From NCBI RefSeq assembly GCF_025642975.1, contig NZ_JANZKJ010000018.1:41491-105490 (forward strand): a stretch of 64,000 bases of DNA, in the 5' to 3' direction. This stretch comes from Pseudomonas sp. RIT-PI-S (GTDB lineage Bacteria; Pseudomonadota; Gammaproteobacteria; Pseudomonadales; Pseudomonadaceae). Under the pieces are notes generated by a model, which was not told the DNA's origin, ran no database searches, and was given only the letters and a program-made list of their open reading frames with translations. Both the position numbers and the translations under genes were made by a program. Each line of letters opens with the position of its first letter. Positions within the stretch are counted from its first letter, which is position 1. Positions 53,428 through 62,984 of the stretch are shown here, in pieces.

Positions 53428-54315
53428 TTAACTGCGCCGCTCGACGATATACCGTGCCAGTTCGCGCAGCGGTTCGGCGCTGGCGCTGAACGGCCGTAGC
53501 GCGTGCAGGGCCTGGTCGCGTAGCTCCTCGGCGTAGGCCTTGGCCGCTTCGAGCCCCAGCAGCGCCGGGTAGGTAGGCTTGTCGCGGGCGATGTCGGCGC
53601 CTTGGCGTTTGCCAAGGGTGGCGGTATCGCTTTCCACGTCGAGAATGTCGTCCTGCACTTGGAACGCCAGGCCTACGGCGCGCGCGTAGGTTTTCAGTGC
53701 CTTGAGGTCGTCCGGGCGAGCGCGCTCGCTGGCGAGGGCACCCAGCACCACGCTGGCTTCGATCAACGCGCCGGTCTTGTGCCGATGCATCTGTTCCAGC
53801 GCGGCCTGGTCCAGCTTCATGCCTACCGAGCCGAGGTCGATCGCCTGGCCGCCCACCATGCCGGCCGCGCCCGCGCCCTGAGCGAGGGCGCGGACCATCT
53901 GCAGCCGGGTGCTGTCGCCCAACTGGCCAAGCGTGGCATCGCTCAAGGCGCTGAAGGCCAGCGCCTGCAAGCCGTCCCCGGCCAGGATCGCGCAGGCTTC
54001 GTCGAAGGCTTTATGGGTAGTGGGTTGGCCACGGCGCAGGTCGTCGTCGTCCATGGCCGGCAGGTCATCGTGGACCAGCGAATAGGCATGGATCAGCTCC
54101 ACCGCGCAGGCCGCGCCGTCCGCATTGGCGAGGTCGCCGCCGAGGGCCTCGCAGGCGCCATACACCAGCAGCGGGCGTATTCGCTTGCCGCCGTTCATGA
54201 CGCTGTAGCGCATGGCTTCGTAGAGCCTGGCCAGTTCATCGAGCTGCGGGCGCAACAGCTGTTGCAAGGCGGTGTCGACACGTGCCTGGCAGCGGCCCTG
54301 GTAACTTGCGATCAT
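53428..54315 (-). CDS. ispA: Farnesyl diphosphate synthase IspA
   Basis: A 295-aa prenyltransferase that extends dimethylallyl and geranyl diphosphate to farnesyl diphosphate. The first Asp-rich motif DDLPAMD is at 83-89 in YSLVHDDLPAMDDDDLRRG. The second is DDILDVESD in LAFQVQDDILDVESDTATLGK. It overlaps xseB by four bases and is followed by dxs: the standard xseB-ispA-dxs operon. Confidence 0.96.
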   Translation of the reverse strand: MIASYQGRCQARVDTALQQLLRPQLDELARLYEAMRYSVMNGGKRIRPLLVYGACEALGGDLANADGAACAVELIHAYSLVHDDLPAMDDDDLRRGQPTTHKAFDEACAILAGDGLQALAFSALSDATLGQLGDSTRLQMVRALAQGAGAAGMVGGQAIDLGSVGMKLDQAALEQMHRHKTGALIEASVVLGALASERARPDDLKALKTYARAVGLAFQVQDDILDVESDTATLGKRQGADIARDKPTYPALLGLEAAKAYAEELRDQALHALRPFSASAEPLRELARYIVERRS

Positions 54316-54554
54316 TCGGTTTCGTCCACGTCCAGCGGGGCTTCCACCAGTTCGCCGTCACGCTCCAGCAGCTGCTGGACCTTCACTTCCGCCGCGGCGA
54401 GGGCATCCTGGCAGTCGCGGGTCAGGCGAATTCCTTGCTCGAACGCGGTGAGCGAATCCTCCAGGCTCAACTGGCCATTTTCCAGGCGCTCGACCAGCGT
54501 TTGCAGGTCCGTGAGGGACTGCTCGAAGTCCAGAGCGGTTTTCTTTCGGGCCAT
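54312..54554 (-). CDS. xseB: Exodeoxyribonuclease VII small subunit XseB
   Basis: An 80-aa helical protein starting MARKKTALDFEQSLTDLQTLVERLENGQLSLEDSL, the XseB signature. It pairs with XseA to degrade single-stranded DNA. The start at 54554 replaces a longer frame whose N-terminus has no support. The four-base overlap with ispA indicates coupling. Confidence 0.95.
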   Translation of the reverse strand: MARKKTALDFEQSLTDLQTLVERLENGQLSLEDSLTAFEQGIRLTRDCQDALAAAEVKVQQLLERDGELVEAPLDVDETE

Positions 54555-54636
54555 GGTGGCACTCTCGGCAGGCTTGATTAACCGCGCGACGTTAGCAGAG
54601 CCCGGCAAGGGGGGCAAACCGGCGCGGCACACGGGC

Positions 54637-55077
54637 TCAGTTCTTGATGATGGAGATGCTGCCGTTACGTTCCAGGATGGCATAGCGGATGTCTTCCATG
54701 CGCTCCACGCCCTGGTTGGTGCGTGCGGTTTCCATGATGTCATCCTCGGTCAAACGCGCCTTCTGCAGCCGCCGGGACAGTGGCCGGCCATTTTCCACAA
54801 GGATGATCGCGCCATCGTCGAGCAGTTTGGAAAGGCTATCGAAGCGCTCCTTGGCCATGGAAAAGCCGATGTCCATGGCGAACAGCGTGGCGATCACCAG
54901 CACCGCGTTAGTAAAGGAGAAGTCATCGCCGAGCAGGGCTTGCTGGGTGGCTTCGCCGATGATCAGCAGCAGCACGAAGTCGAAGGTAGTCAGGTCCACC
55001 AGCGACCGCCGGCCGGCGATCTTGAACAGGATGATCAGCGCGATATACATCGCGCCTGCGCGCAGGGCGGCGTCCAT
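54637..55077 (-). CDS. DUF421/YetF-type membrane protein
   Basis: A 146-aa protein: two or three membrane helices at the N-terminus (MYIALIILFKIAGRRSL, FDFVLLLIIGEATQQALLG, AVLVIATLFAMDIGF), then a cytoplasmic domain with GRPLSRRLQKARLTEDDIMETARTNQGVERMEDIRYAILERNGSISII. This arrangement and the LxxDDIMExxR pattern define DUF421. Related YetF proteins occur in stress and spore contexts, but a function here is not established. Confidence 0.85.
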   Translation of the reverse strand: MDAALRAGAMYIALIILFKIAGRRSLVDLTTFDFVLLLIIGEATQQALLGDDFSFTNAVLVIATLFAMDIGFSMAKERFDSLSKLLDDGAIILVENGRPLSRRLQKARLTEDDIMETARTNQGVERMEDIRYAILERNGSISIIKN

Positions 55078-55092
55078 GGAAGGCTCCGGAGG

Positions 55093-55602
55093 TCAGGGGT
55101 AGATGAACTTCGGCACCGCAACACGGGCACCGGTGGAAAGGGCGATTTCGCTGCGATACATCCAGGCGCCGTTGCTGCGCAGGGTCAGGTAGAGGATCGC
55201 CTCGCCGTTGTTGTCGGCCCGCAACGGGATCACCAGGTCCCTGCCTTGGCTATGGGCTGGGCCGCTTTCTGGTTGTAGCGCCTCGATGGCCATGCCTTCG
55301 AGCAGGCGCGCGCCCAGCACAACCTGCAAGGGTTCGCCGGGATGGCCCTTGGCCGTAATTGTCATGGTTTCTTCCGCGCCGTTGCGGCTGAAGCGCTCGT
55401 ATTCCACCCGCAGAGCGCCATCGTCGCTCGCGACCGTTACCGAGGACAGCGGCCCTTTGGAAAACAGCCCGAGCAGGGTCAGCGCCACGATCAGCATCAG
55501 CACGTACCAGCCGGCGCGCTCTACCCGCCACGCCCAGCGCTCCCGGGTCATGTCCTCCTTGACCGGGTAGGTGCGGTTGTCGAAGTCGTCTTGCTGGTCC
55601 AT
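55093..55602 (-). CDS. Hypothetical membrane-anchored protein
   Basis: A 169-aa protein with one helix (GWYVLMLIVALTLLGLFSKGPLS, about residues 31-53) and a beta-rich periplasmic part. I recognise no named family. It is likely co-transcribed with the DUF421 gene (gap 15 bp). Confidence 0.7.
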   Translation of the reverse strand: MDQQDDFDNRTYPVKEDMTRERWAWRVERAGWYVLMLIVALTLLGLFSKGPLSSVTVASDDGALRVEYERFSRNGAEETMTITAKGHPGEPLQVVLGARLLEGMAIEALQPESGPAHSQGRDLVIPLRADNNGEAILYLTLRSNGAWMYRSEIALSTGARVAVPKFIYP

Positions 55603-55784
55603 GCCCGCCAGGCCTCAATGGGTTTGGCTATTGGAGGCAGGTGCGAGTAAAGCGTTCCGCTGTAGCACCGCGACCGCTCGTCCGATCCCGCGGCAACGCC
55701 CTGAACGATCTTCGGCCACAGGCGCCGACAGTATTAACGGGCGACAGGGGTCGCCTGGGCTTTCGGGCAATGCGGAGTACTACC

Positions 55785-56003
55785 ATGGACTCATTACTTT
55801 CCGGGCTGATCGGCTTCGTTATCTTGGTGGCAGACATCTGGGCAATCGTCAGCGTATGGCGCAGCGACAAAGCCTCTGGCACTAAGGTGGGCTGGACAGT
55901 GCTGATATTCATCCTGCCAGTGGTAGGGCTGGTGATCTGGGGCATTCTCGGCCCACGCGGCATGCACCCCGGCCCCAGCTCGCCCACGCACAGCAAGGGC
56001 TGA
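55785..56003 (+). CDS. Small membrane protein with PLDc_N-type domain
   Basis: A 72-aa protein with two membrane helices (SGLIGFVILVADIWAIVSVW and VGWTVLIFILPVVGLVIWGILGPRG). The WxxLIFxLPVVGLVIWxxxGPRG pattern matches the short phospholipase D N-terminal (cardiolipin synthase-like) domain, here on its own. The start has GCGGAG upstream. Its stop is next to the converging LysR gene. Confidence 0.75.
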   Translation: MDSLLSGLIGFVILVADIWAIVSVWRSDKASGTKVGWTVLIFILPVVGLVIWGILGPRGMHPGPSSPTHSKG

Positions 56004-56894
56004 TTACAAGTCGGCCGCCAGCGCCGCGCCGTTTTCGAAGGCGCTGGTTATCTCGTCGATCACTGCCCGGACCCGGGCGCTGTGGCGCAGGTCGCCATGG
56101 GTGACCAGCCATAAGTCGTAGCCGGGTTGGGCAGTGCGCTCTGGCCACAAGCGAATCAACCCCGCTTGTTCGGCCGGAATTACCGGCAATTCACCCAAGC
56201 CCATCCCCAGGACAACGCACCTGCGCACCAGCAGGCTGGAGTTCACTGCCGCCACCAGTTGGCCGTTATCGATCGATTCGCCCACCAAGGTGCCTCCGCC
56301 TGGCCGCTCCAGGTAGGGCTGATACATCACGATCTGGTGGCCGGCGAAGCGCGTGCCGGGTTCCGGCATGCCCTGGCGCTGGAGGTAGCCTTCGGATGCG
56401 AAAAGCCCCACCGGCCAGGTGATGAGCCGCCGGGCGATCAGGTCCGGGTTGTCTGGCTTCACATTGCGGATGGCGATGTCTGTTTCCCTTTGGCTCAGGC
56501 TCACGATGCGGGTAGATGCATCCAACCGCACCTGCAGGCCGGGATGACGGCGCGCGAGCCTGGCCATGACAGGAATCATCAGGTCCATGGCCACGGTTTC
56601 GGTGCAAGCGATGCGTACCAACCCTTGCAGGCGCTCATCCTGGCCCTGGACCTGCCGCTCCAGCGCCAGCGCCGCTTGTTCCATGGCCTGCGCCGCCTCC
56701 AGCGCTACCTCTCCGGAGCGGGTGAGCCGGTAACCCTTGGAAGTGCGCAGGAACAGGGTAGTGCCCAACGCCTGTTCCAGTGCCGCCAGGCGCCGGCCTA
56801 CCGTCGCCTGATCTACCCGCAGGGCCCGGGCGGCGGCGCGCAAGGTGCCGTTGCGGCTAAGGGCAAGCAGCACGCGGGTATCATCCCAGTTCAT
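56004..56894 (-). CDS. LysR-family transcriptional regulator
   Basis: A 296-aa regulator: an N-terminal winged helix (MNWDDTRVLLALSRNGTLRAAARALRVDQATVGRRLAALEQALG) and a C-terminal effector-binding domain from about residue 90. It is divergent from a metallo-beta-lactamase-fold gene across a 214-bp gap, the usual layout for a LysR protein and its target. I found no clear T-N11-A operator in that gap. Confidence 0.9.
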   Translation of the reverse strand: MNWDDTRVLLALSRNGTLRAAARALRVDQATVGRRLAALEQALGTTLFLRTSKGYRLTRSGEVALEAAQAMEQAALALERQVQGQDERLQGLVRIACTETVAMDLMIPVMARLARRHPGLQVRLDASTRIVSLSQRETDIAIRNVKPDNPDLIARRLITWPVGLFASEGYLQRQGMPEPGTRFAGHQIVMYQPYLERPGGGTLVGESIDNGQLVAAVNSSLLVRRCVVLGMGLGELPVIPAEQAGLIRLWPERTAQPGYDLWLVTHGDLRHSARVRAVIDEITSAFENGAALAADL

Positions 56895-57108
56895 CGGGGG
56901 CAGTACCCCGAACGGGCAAAACCGGAAAAGGCGGTTGGCATGGCAGGGGCTCGAGCGGCGGTGCGGTCGAGATTACGGGCTATGCCCAAGCGCGCCAAGT
57001 AGCGTGCAACAAAGCCGGCACAGGCATTCCACCCAGGCACACCCGTGCAAGCCTTGCCCGTTGCCAAGGGCGATGCTGGCAGCCAAACACCCCTTGGAGC
57101 CCGCTCGC

Positions 57109-58101
57109 ATGTCTTTATTCTCCCTTCAGCGTTACCGCCCGCTCGGCCTGCTGGCCTTGGCCGTGGCCAGCCTTGCCCAGGCGCAACCGGTGGCCCAGGT
57201 CAAAACCCAGGTACCGGGTTATTTTCGCCTTGCCGTGGGCGACTATGAGGTCACCGCCTTGTTCGATGGCTACAACGACTTGTCCCCGGACCTGCTGCAA
57301 GGGCTGAGCAAGGACGCTATCCGCGCGTTGCTGACCCGCCAGCATGTGGACCCCGCGCGCATGCGCACCCACTTCAATACCTTTTTGGTCAACACCGGCA
57401 GCCATCTGATCTTGGTGGACACCGGGGCAGGGCAGTGCATCGGGGAGACTGCCGGCAGCCTGGTTGGCAACCTGCGCGCCGCTGGCTACGAGCCCGAGCA
57501 AGTGGACACCATCCTGCTCACCCATTTGCACCTGGACCACGTGTGCGGGCTGGTGGATGGCCAAGGCGCAGCGCTGTTCAACCAAGCCAAGGTATACGTG
57601 GAGCAGGCCGAAGCCGATTACTGGCTCAGCAGCGCCAACATGGCCAAGGCCCCAGCTGCAGCGCGGGAGCTGTTCGAGATCGCGCAACGTTCGGTGGCGC
57701 CTTACAAGGCCGCGGGGCGCCTGCAAACCTTCGTGCCGCCGGCGGCGCCGGTGCCCGAAGTGCAAACCCAGCTGGAAGCGGGCCATACCCCGGGCAGCAC
57801 CACCTATCGGTTCACCTCCGCGGGCCACTCCATCGTGTTCATCGGCGACCTGGTGCATAGCCTGGCAGTGCAGTTCGAGCACCCCGAGGTGGGTATCCAT
57901 TTCGACAGCAACAGCCCCCAGGCGATCGCAACGCGCCGGGCTGTATTCGGCGGGCTGGCGGACGGCGACGCCTGGGTGGGAGCGGCGCACCTGCCGTTCC
58001 CTGGGTTGGGCCATATCAGCCGCCACGGCAAGGTGTTCGAATGGGTGCCGGCGCTTTACGGCCCGTACCAACCGGCCGCCCAGGTGCCGCTCTTGAAGTG
58101 A
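57109..58101 (+). CDS. Exported metallo-beta-lactamase-fold hydrolase
   Basis: A 330-aa enzyme. An N-terminal signal sequence (LGLLALAVASLAQAQ) precedes the hydrolase. The metal motif HLHLDH lies at 139-144 (THLHLDH), with GHTPGSTTY and FIGDLVH further on. It belongs to the broad MBL-fold group that includes quorum-quenching lactonases and AHL-type enzymes, but the substrate cannot be fixed. I chose the start at 57109, which begins at the signal sequence; the longer ORF from 56845 overlaps the LysR gene. It converges with an MFS gene. Confidence 0.85.
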   Translation: MSLFSLQRYRPLGLLALAVASLAQAQPVAQVKTQVPGYFRLAVGDYEVTALFDGYNDLSPDLLQGLSKDAIRALLTRQHVDPARMRTHFNTFLVNTGSHLILVDTGAGQCIGETAGSLVGNLRAAGYEPEQVDTILLTHLHLDHVCGLVDGQGAALFNQAKVYVEQAEADYWLSSANMAKAPAAARELFEIAQRSVAPYKAAGRLQTFVPPAAPVPEVQTQLEAGHTPGSTTYRFTSAGHSIVFIGDLVHSLAVQFEHPEVGIHFDSNSPQAIATRRAVFGGLADGDAWVGAAHLPFPGLGHISRHGKVFEWVPALYGPYQPAAQVPLLK

Positions 58102-58113
58102 TCCGCATAGGGC

Positions 58114-59334
58114 CTACGCCTGGGCTTTGTCAGGCGCGCCGGCTCGTCGGGCCCTGGCGCTTGGCAGGTAAGCCGCCACCTCTTGGGCCAGCCAGGCGAG
58201 CACCAGCACCGCGCTGGCAATGGCGAACAACAGGCCATAACGCCCGCCGCTGGCAGTGAAGATGATCGAGTAGGCGATCCCCGATAGCGCCTGGAAAGTA
58301 GCGAAGCTCACCGTCGCGCGGCTCCAGGCAACCTGCTGTTGGGCAGGCGTGGCGCACAGCTCATGCACCCGAGCCAGCGCCAGCGGCACGATGCCCGGCG
58401 GGAACGAGCCGATCACCACCGCGACCACGGCCAGCAGCCAAAAGGCCCCGGCCAGTGGCAGTGTGGCCACCGCCAGCGCCTGCACGATCAGCGCCACGCG
58501 GATCGCCGGGCGGGCACCCAGATGGTCCGCCAGAACGCCATACACCATCGGGCCCAGAATGGCGCCCATGCCATACAACACCCACACCAGCGCTGCCTCG
58601 TGGCTGCCAGCACCCAGCCCGCGGGCGACGTAATCCACCAAGAACACCATCGCCGGCACCAGCCCGGCCGCCATCAGAGCGTATTGGCCGAACAACAGGC
58701 GTAGCCCGGGGGCCAAGGGTACCCGCTTGTGGCTGGCTGCAGCCTCGCGGTGTGGCGCCGGCCAGCCGAACCAGCTGACGGCGGTGAGCAGCAATGCCAA
58801 CACCCCCAGCCCCAGCCAGGTGTCGCGCAGGCCGAACTGCAGCAGCGTCGGCACCAAGGTGCCGGAGGCGGCGATACCCAGGCCGGCGCCCACGAAAATC
58901 GCGCCGCTGGCCAACCCCCGCCGGGCCGCTGGCACATGAGGCAGTACCGTGGCGGCTACCAACACCATGACCGCACCGCCGGCGATGCCTGAGAGCAGCC
59001 GCCAGGCGAAGAACCAGGCGGTGGATAGCGGCCAGGCACAAGCGAAGAACGACAGCGTGACGGCCACCAGCATCAAGCGCAGTACTGCTGTGTTGGACAG
59101 GCGCCGGGCCAATGGATGGCCCAGCAGCGCACCGAGCAGGTAACCGGCAAGGTTAGCGGCACCGAGGTAGACCACCTGGGCTTCGGCGAACCAATGCGCC
59201 TGGATCAGCGGCGGAATCAGTGGGGTGTAGGCGAAGCGCGCCAGGCCGATGCTGACCAGGCTGGCGCACAGGCCTGCGAAGATTGCCAGCCAGGGGGTGG
59301 TGGCGGGCGGAGAATGCGCGTTGGGGGTGTGCAT
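58114..59334 (-). CDS. MFS transporter of the YbfB/YjiJ family
   Basis: A 406-aa membrane protein with about twelve helices. The N-terminal half has PWLAIFAGLCASLVSIGLARFAYTPLIPPL, which is distinctive for the YbfB/YjiJ group, and the middle has the cytoplasmic loop with REAAASHKRVPLAPGLRLL. It may export metabolites. It follows the YcaC-like gene by 214 bp on the same strand, so transcription from that unit is possible but not certain. Confidence 0.85.
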   Translation of the reverse strand: MHTPNAHSPPATTPWLAIFAGLCASLVSIGLARFAYTPLIPPLIQAHWFAEAQVVYLGAANLAGYLLGALLGHPLARRLSNTAVLRLMLVAVTLSFFACAWPLSTAWFFAWRLLSGIAGGAVMVLVAATVLPHVPAARRGLASGAIFVGAGLGIAASGTLVPTLLQFGLRDTWLGLGVLALLLTAVSWFGWPAPHREAAASHKRVPLAPGLRLLFGQYALMAAGLVPAMVFLVDYVARGLGAGSHEAALVWVLYGMGAILGPMVYGVLADHLGARPAIRVALIVQALAVATLPLAGAFWLLAVVAVVIGSFPPGIVPLALARVHELCATPAQQQVAWSRATVSFATFQALSGIAYSIIFTASGGRYGLLFAIASAVLVLAWLAQEVAAYLPSARARRAGAPDKAQA

Positions 59335-59548
59335 GTTCGGCTCCTTGAAAGGGCGGCGCCAGGGGTCACTGGCCCGGTCGCTCTATCTTAGGCGCCGATG
59401 GGAAGGGGTTCGCGCAGCGATTTCTCGCGCCAGGGCTGCAGAAATGCAGCACGCATAAGACGCCAGGTGATGGCAGCCGCGCAGCCTGCAAAAGGGCCAC
59501 CGCTGGCTTCGCGGCGACCTTTTGCGAGCTGCGCTGGCTCCCAGAACT

Positions 59549-60172
59549 TCAGCGGGAGGTCAGGGTGGTGTAGCTGTTCATCAGGTTGCGGTAGTTAGGC
59601 AGGCGCTCGGACAACAAATGGCCCAAGCCTTCGATGTCGTTGCGCCAGTCGCGTTGCAGTTCGCAGGCAACCGAGAACCAGTTCAGCAATTGCGCGCCCG
59701 CGGCGCTCATCCGCGCCCAGGCCGCTTGCTGAACGGTTTCGTTGAAGGTGCCGGACGAGTCCGTGACCACGAACACGTCGAAGCCTTCAGCGATGGCCGA
59801 GAGCGTAGGGAAGGCCACGCATACGTCGGTAACCACGCCGGCGATGATCAGCTGCTTGCGGCCAGTCGCTTTCACAGCCTTGACGAAGTCTTCGTTGTCC
59901 CACGCGTTGATCTGGCCGGGACGAGCGATGTACGGCGCGTCTGGGAAGGCTTCTTTGAGTTCGGGCACTAACGGCCCGTTGGGGCCTTGTTCGAAGCTGG
60001 TGGTCAGGATCGTCGGCAGGTTGAAGAACTTGGCGATGTCCGCCAGGGCCAGCACGTTGTTCTTGAATTCGTTCGGGGAGAAGTCCTGCACCAGCGAGAT
60101 CAGCCCGGTCTGGTGGTCCACCAGCAGGACCACGGCGTCGTCTTTGTTCAGGCGGTTGTAGGGAACGGTCAT
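59549..60172 (-). CDS. YcaC-like isochorismatase-family hydrolase
   Basis: A 207-aa cysteine hydrolase of the isochorismatase superfamily. Asp19 (LLVDHQTGL) and Cys118 (VVTDVCVAFPT) are in catalytic positions; the basic residue of the triad is Arg84 in the IARPGQINAW segment. Close text identity is to YcaC, whose substrate is uncertain. The gene begins 42 bp after the amidohydrolase on the same strand, so the two are probably cotranscribed. Confidence 0.87.
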   Translation of the reverse strand: MTVPYNRLNKDDAVVLLVDHQTGLISLVQDFSPNEFKNNVLALADIAKFFNLPTILTTSFEQGPNGPLVPELKEAFPDAPYIARPGQINAWDNEDFVKAVKATGRKQLIIAGVVTDVCVAFPTLSAIAEGFDVFVVTDSSGTFNETVQQAAWARMSAAGAQLLNWFSVACELQRDWRNDIEGLGHLLSERLPNYRNLMNSYTTLTSR

Positions 60173-60214
60173 GGTATGGCTCCTTGGGGTAGAAGTAAGG
60201 CGCGCAGGCGCCGT

Positions 60215-62050
60215 TTAGAACGCGAAACACGAGCAGCCGAATGCCCCCCAGAACTCCTGGAAGCGGCTGACAGGTACGTTGGATAGCCGTGCCCGGTCGT
60301 GGCTATGGGCATGCACCGCACAGGCGCCGCGGCACTGATGCACGGCCATGGCGGCTGGGGTGGGGCGGTAATGCCCCGGCACCAGCGCCACCGGCGACCA
60401 CTCCGGTAGCACAGGGATCGCCGGAGGTGACAGCTCGCGGAAATCGCCGTCGGCATACACCACCTTGCCGCCCACGACCGTGAGTACTGACTCGATCCAC
60501 TTGATGGCTTCGGCCTCGACGCTGAAGAAATCCGCCGAGAGCACGGCCAGGTCCGCCAGCTGGCCGACCTTGATCTGGCCCTTCTTGCCCTGCTCGGAGG
60601 AGAACCACGCGCTGCCGTGGGTGAACAGCTCCAGCGCGGTGGCGCGCGGCAGGCCTTCGGGGTACAGCTCCAAGCCGCCGACCGTGCGGCCGCTGACCAT
60701 CCAGTAAAGGGAAGTCCAAGGGTTATAGCTCGACACCCGGGTGGCGTCGGTGCCGGCCCCAACGGGCACGCCTTCGGCCAACATGCGCTGGATCGGCGGC
60801 GTGGCCTCGGCCGCTGAGGCGCCGTAGCGTTCCACGAAATATTCACCCTGGAAGGCCATGCGGTCCTGGATGGCGATACCGCCGCCCAGTGCCCGCACCC
60901 GCTCGATGTTCTGCGGGGTGATGGTTTCGGCATGGTCGAAGAACCATGGCAGGCCGTTGAAGGGGATGTCCCGGTTGACCTTCTCGAACACATCGAGCAT
61001 GCGCGAGATGGACTCGTTATAGGTTGCGTGCAGGCGGAAGGGCCAACGGTGTTCCACCAGGTGGCGCACCACCGGCTCAAGTTCCTGCTCCATGGTTTGC
61101 GGCAGGTCCGGGCGGGGTTCCAGGAAGTCCTCGAAGTCTGCCGCAGAGAACACCAGCATCTCACCGGCGCCGTTGTGCCGCAGGAAATCGTCGCCCTGGT
61201 GCAGCTTCACGCTGCCGGTCCAGTTCTTGAAGTCGGTCAGTTCTTCCTTGGGTTTTTGCGTGAACAGGTTGTAGGCGATGCGCAGGGTAAGTTGCTGCTC
61301 ACGCGCCAGCGCTTCGATGACCGCGTAGTCATCTGGGTAATTCTGGAAGCCACCGCCGGCATCGATGCAACTGGTGAGCCCCAGGCGGTTGAGCTCGCGC
61401 ATGAACTGGCGGGTGGAGTTCACTTGGTGCTCGAGCGGCAGCTTCGGGCCTTTGGCCAGGGTCGCGTAGAGAATCATCGCGTTCGGCCGGGCAATCAGCA
61501 TGCCCGTCGGCTCCCCGCGGCTGTCGCGTACGATCTCGCCCCCAGGCGGGTTGGGGGTGTCGCGGGTGTAGCCCACCACCCTCAAGGCGGCGCGGTTGAG
61601 CAGCGCGCGGTCATACAGGTGCAGCACGAAAACCGGGGTGTCAGGCGCGGCCTTGTTCAGCTCTTCCAAGGTTGGCATGCGCCGCTCGGCGAACTGGAAT
61701 TCGTTCCAGCCGCCCACCACCCGTACCCATTGTGGCGAAGGGGTGCGTTCGGCCTGTGCCTTGAGCATGCGCAGGGCGTCGGCCAACGACGGCACACCTT
61801 CCCAGCGCAGCTCCAGGTTGTAGTTAAGCCCGCCGCGGATCAGGTGCAGGTGGGAGTCGTTCAGGCCAGGGATGACCGTGTGGCCCTTGAGGTCGATGAT
61901 CTGGGTGGTGTCGCCGCGTTGCGCCAGCACCTCTGCTTCATCGCCAACGGCGACGAACTTGCCGCCGCTGATCGCAACGGCGCTGGCCATGGGCTTTTGC
62001 CTGTCGACGGTATGGAAGCGGCCGTTGAGAAGAATCAGTTCTGCGGACAT
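60215..62050 (-). CDS. Amidohydrolase family 3 protein (YtcJ-like)
   Basis: A 611-aa metal-dependent hydrolase. The N-terminal composite domain (AELILLNGRFHTVDRQKPMASAVAI) leads to the metal motif GLNDSHLHLIRGGL. Later the TIM-barrel elements HATYNESISRMLDVFEKVN, WFFDHAETI and GTDATRVSSYNPW can be seen. The last 40 residues are unusual: CRGACAVHAHSHDRA then FWGAFGCSCFAF, rich in Cys and His. The start MSAELILLNG at 62050 replaces a longer frame to 62176. Substrate unknown. Confidence 0.87.
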   Translation of the reverse strand: MSAELILLNGRFHTVDRQKPMASAVAISGGKFVAVGDEAEVLAQRGDTTQIIDLKGHTVIPGLNDSHLHLIRGGLNYNLELRWEGVPSLADALRMLKAQAERTPSPQWVRVVGGWNEFQFAERRMPTLEELNKAAPDTPVFVLHLYDRALLNRAALRVVGYTRDTPNPPGGEIVRDSRGEPTGMLIARPNAMILYATLAKGPKLPLEHQVNSTRQFMRELNRLGLTSCIDAGGGFQNYPDDYAVIEALAREQQLTLRIAYNLFTQKPKEELTDFKNWTGSVKLHQGDDFLRHNGAGEMLVFSAADFEDFLEPRPDLPQTMEQELEPVVRHLVEHRWPFRLHATYNESISRMLDVFEKVNRDIPFNGLPWFFDHAETITPQNIERVRALGGGIAIQDRMAFQGEYFVERYGASAAEATPPIQRMLAEGVPVGAGTDATRVSSYNPWTSLYWMVSGRTVGGLELYPEGLPRATALELFTHGSAWFSSEQGKKGQIKVGQLADLAVLSADFFSVEAEAIKWIESVLTVVGGKVVYADGDFRELSPPAIPVLPEWSPVALVPGHYRPTPAAMAVHQCRGACAVHAHSHDRARLSNVPVSRFQEFWGAFGCSCFAF

Positions 62051-62231
62051 GGGCGTTCCTTTCGAGCAGTTCAGTAGTAACCGCAGCGGCCTTGGCGATG
62101 CCGGCGGGGGCGGGCCATGGCCGTACTGGGGGGAGTTGCAGTCATATTCAGCTGGCCTGGCGGCGGTGGCTTGCATCGGTGTGCTTGTTTTGCAACGGCC
62201 CGGCGCTTAAGGCCAATTACCCCTTGAGGTG

Positions 62232-62804
62232 TTACCCCCAAGGGTAATGGCCAATTTGCCGTGGGCCGGCAACCGGCGCCTGGGCGGCGGCCTCGGCCTG
62301 ACGCCAGTTCAGCGGCGTGCAGCCGGCCAGCCGGCTGAAGGTGCGGGTGAAATGGGACTGATCGGCAAAGCCGCATTCCTCACCGATCTGAGCGATCGGT
62401 AGCGGGCTCGCAGCCAGCAGTTGCTTGGCACGGTCCACCCGCGCGGAGAGCAGCCAGTCTCGCGGGGAAACGCCAGTGTTTTTCTTGAAGGCGCGGGAGA
62501 AGTGGCTGCGCGAGAGGGCGCAGGCCTGGGCGACCTTGGCGATCGAGAGTTGCCCAGCGATGCCTTGGGCCATCATCTCCTTGGCCCGGCGCTCCTGCCA
62601 TGGGGCCAGGGCGACCTTGGCGGGCGGGCATGCCGCTGGCGCGGCATAGCGCGACAGCAGATGCGAACACAGCTTCAGGCCACTGCGGTACACGGCTTGA
62701 GGCGCGGCGCTTTCTTGCGCGGCGAGGGCTTCGCGTAGCGACTCGATCAGGCGGTAAGACACTGCATCGAGGGTTGGAATCGACGGCTGAGTGAATGCGT
62801 TCAT
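62232..62804 (-). CDS. Short AraC-family regulator
   Basis: A 190-aa protein: a short N-terminal region without a recognisable ligand domain, then a complete AraC double helix-turn-helix (QLSIAKVAQACALSRSHFSRAFKKNTGVSPRDWLL and then IGEECGFADQSHFTRTFSRLAGCTP). It is encoded 181 bp upstream of the amidohydrolase on the same strand and may control that operon. Confidence 0.88.
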   Translation of the reverse strand: MNAFTQPSIPTLDAVSYRLIESLREALAAQESAAPQAVYRSGLKLCSHLLSRYAAPAACPPAKVALAPWQERRAKEMMAQGIAGQLSIAKVAQACALSRSHFSRAFKKNTGVSPRDWLLSARVDRAKQLLAASPLPIAQIGEECGFADQSHFTRTFSRLAGCTPLNWRQAEAAAQAPVAGPRQIGHYPWG

Positions 62805-62984
62805 GCCCGGGCTCCTTGGCTAAGTAGTGACCGGGTCAGTGTGGCAAGGGTGCGCCAGCAAGTACTTTAGAGAACCTTAAACAGGCGCGCAGGCGCACTG
62901 GTCTGTGGGGCACTCGCTGGGGCGCCGCAGGCAGGGCCCGGCGGCTACTTCAAGGTAGGTTTGGAAGGGAAAGGCCGCGAAGGG

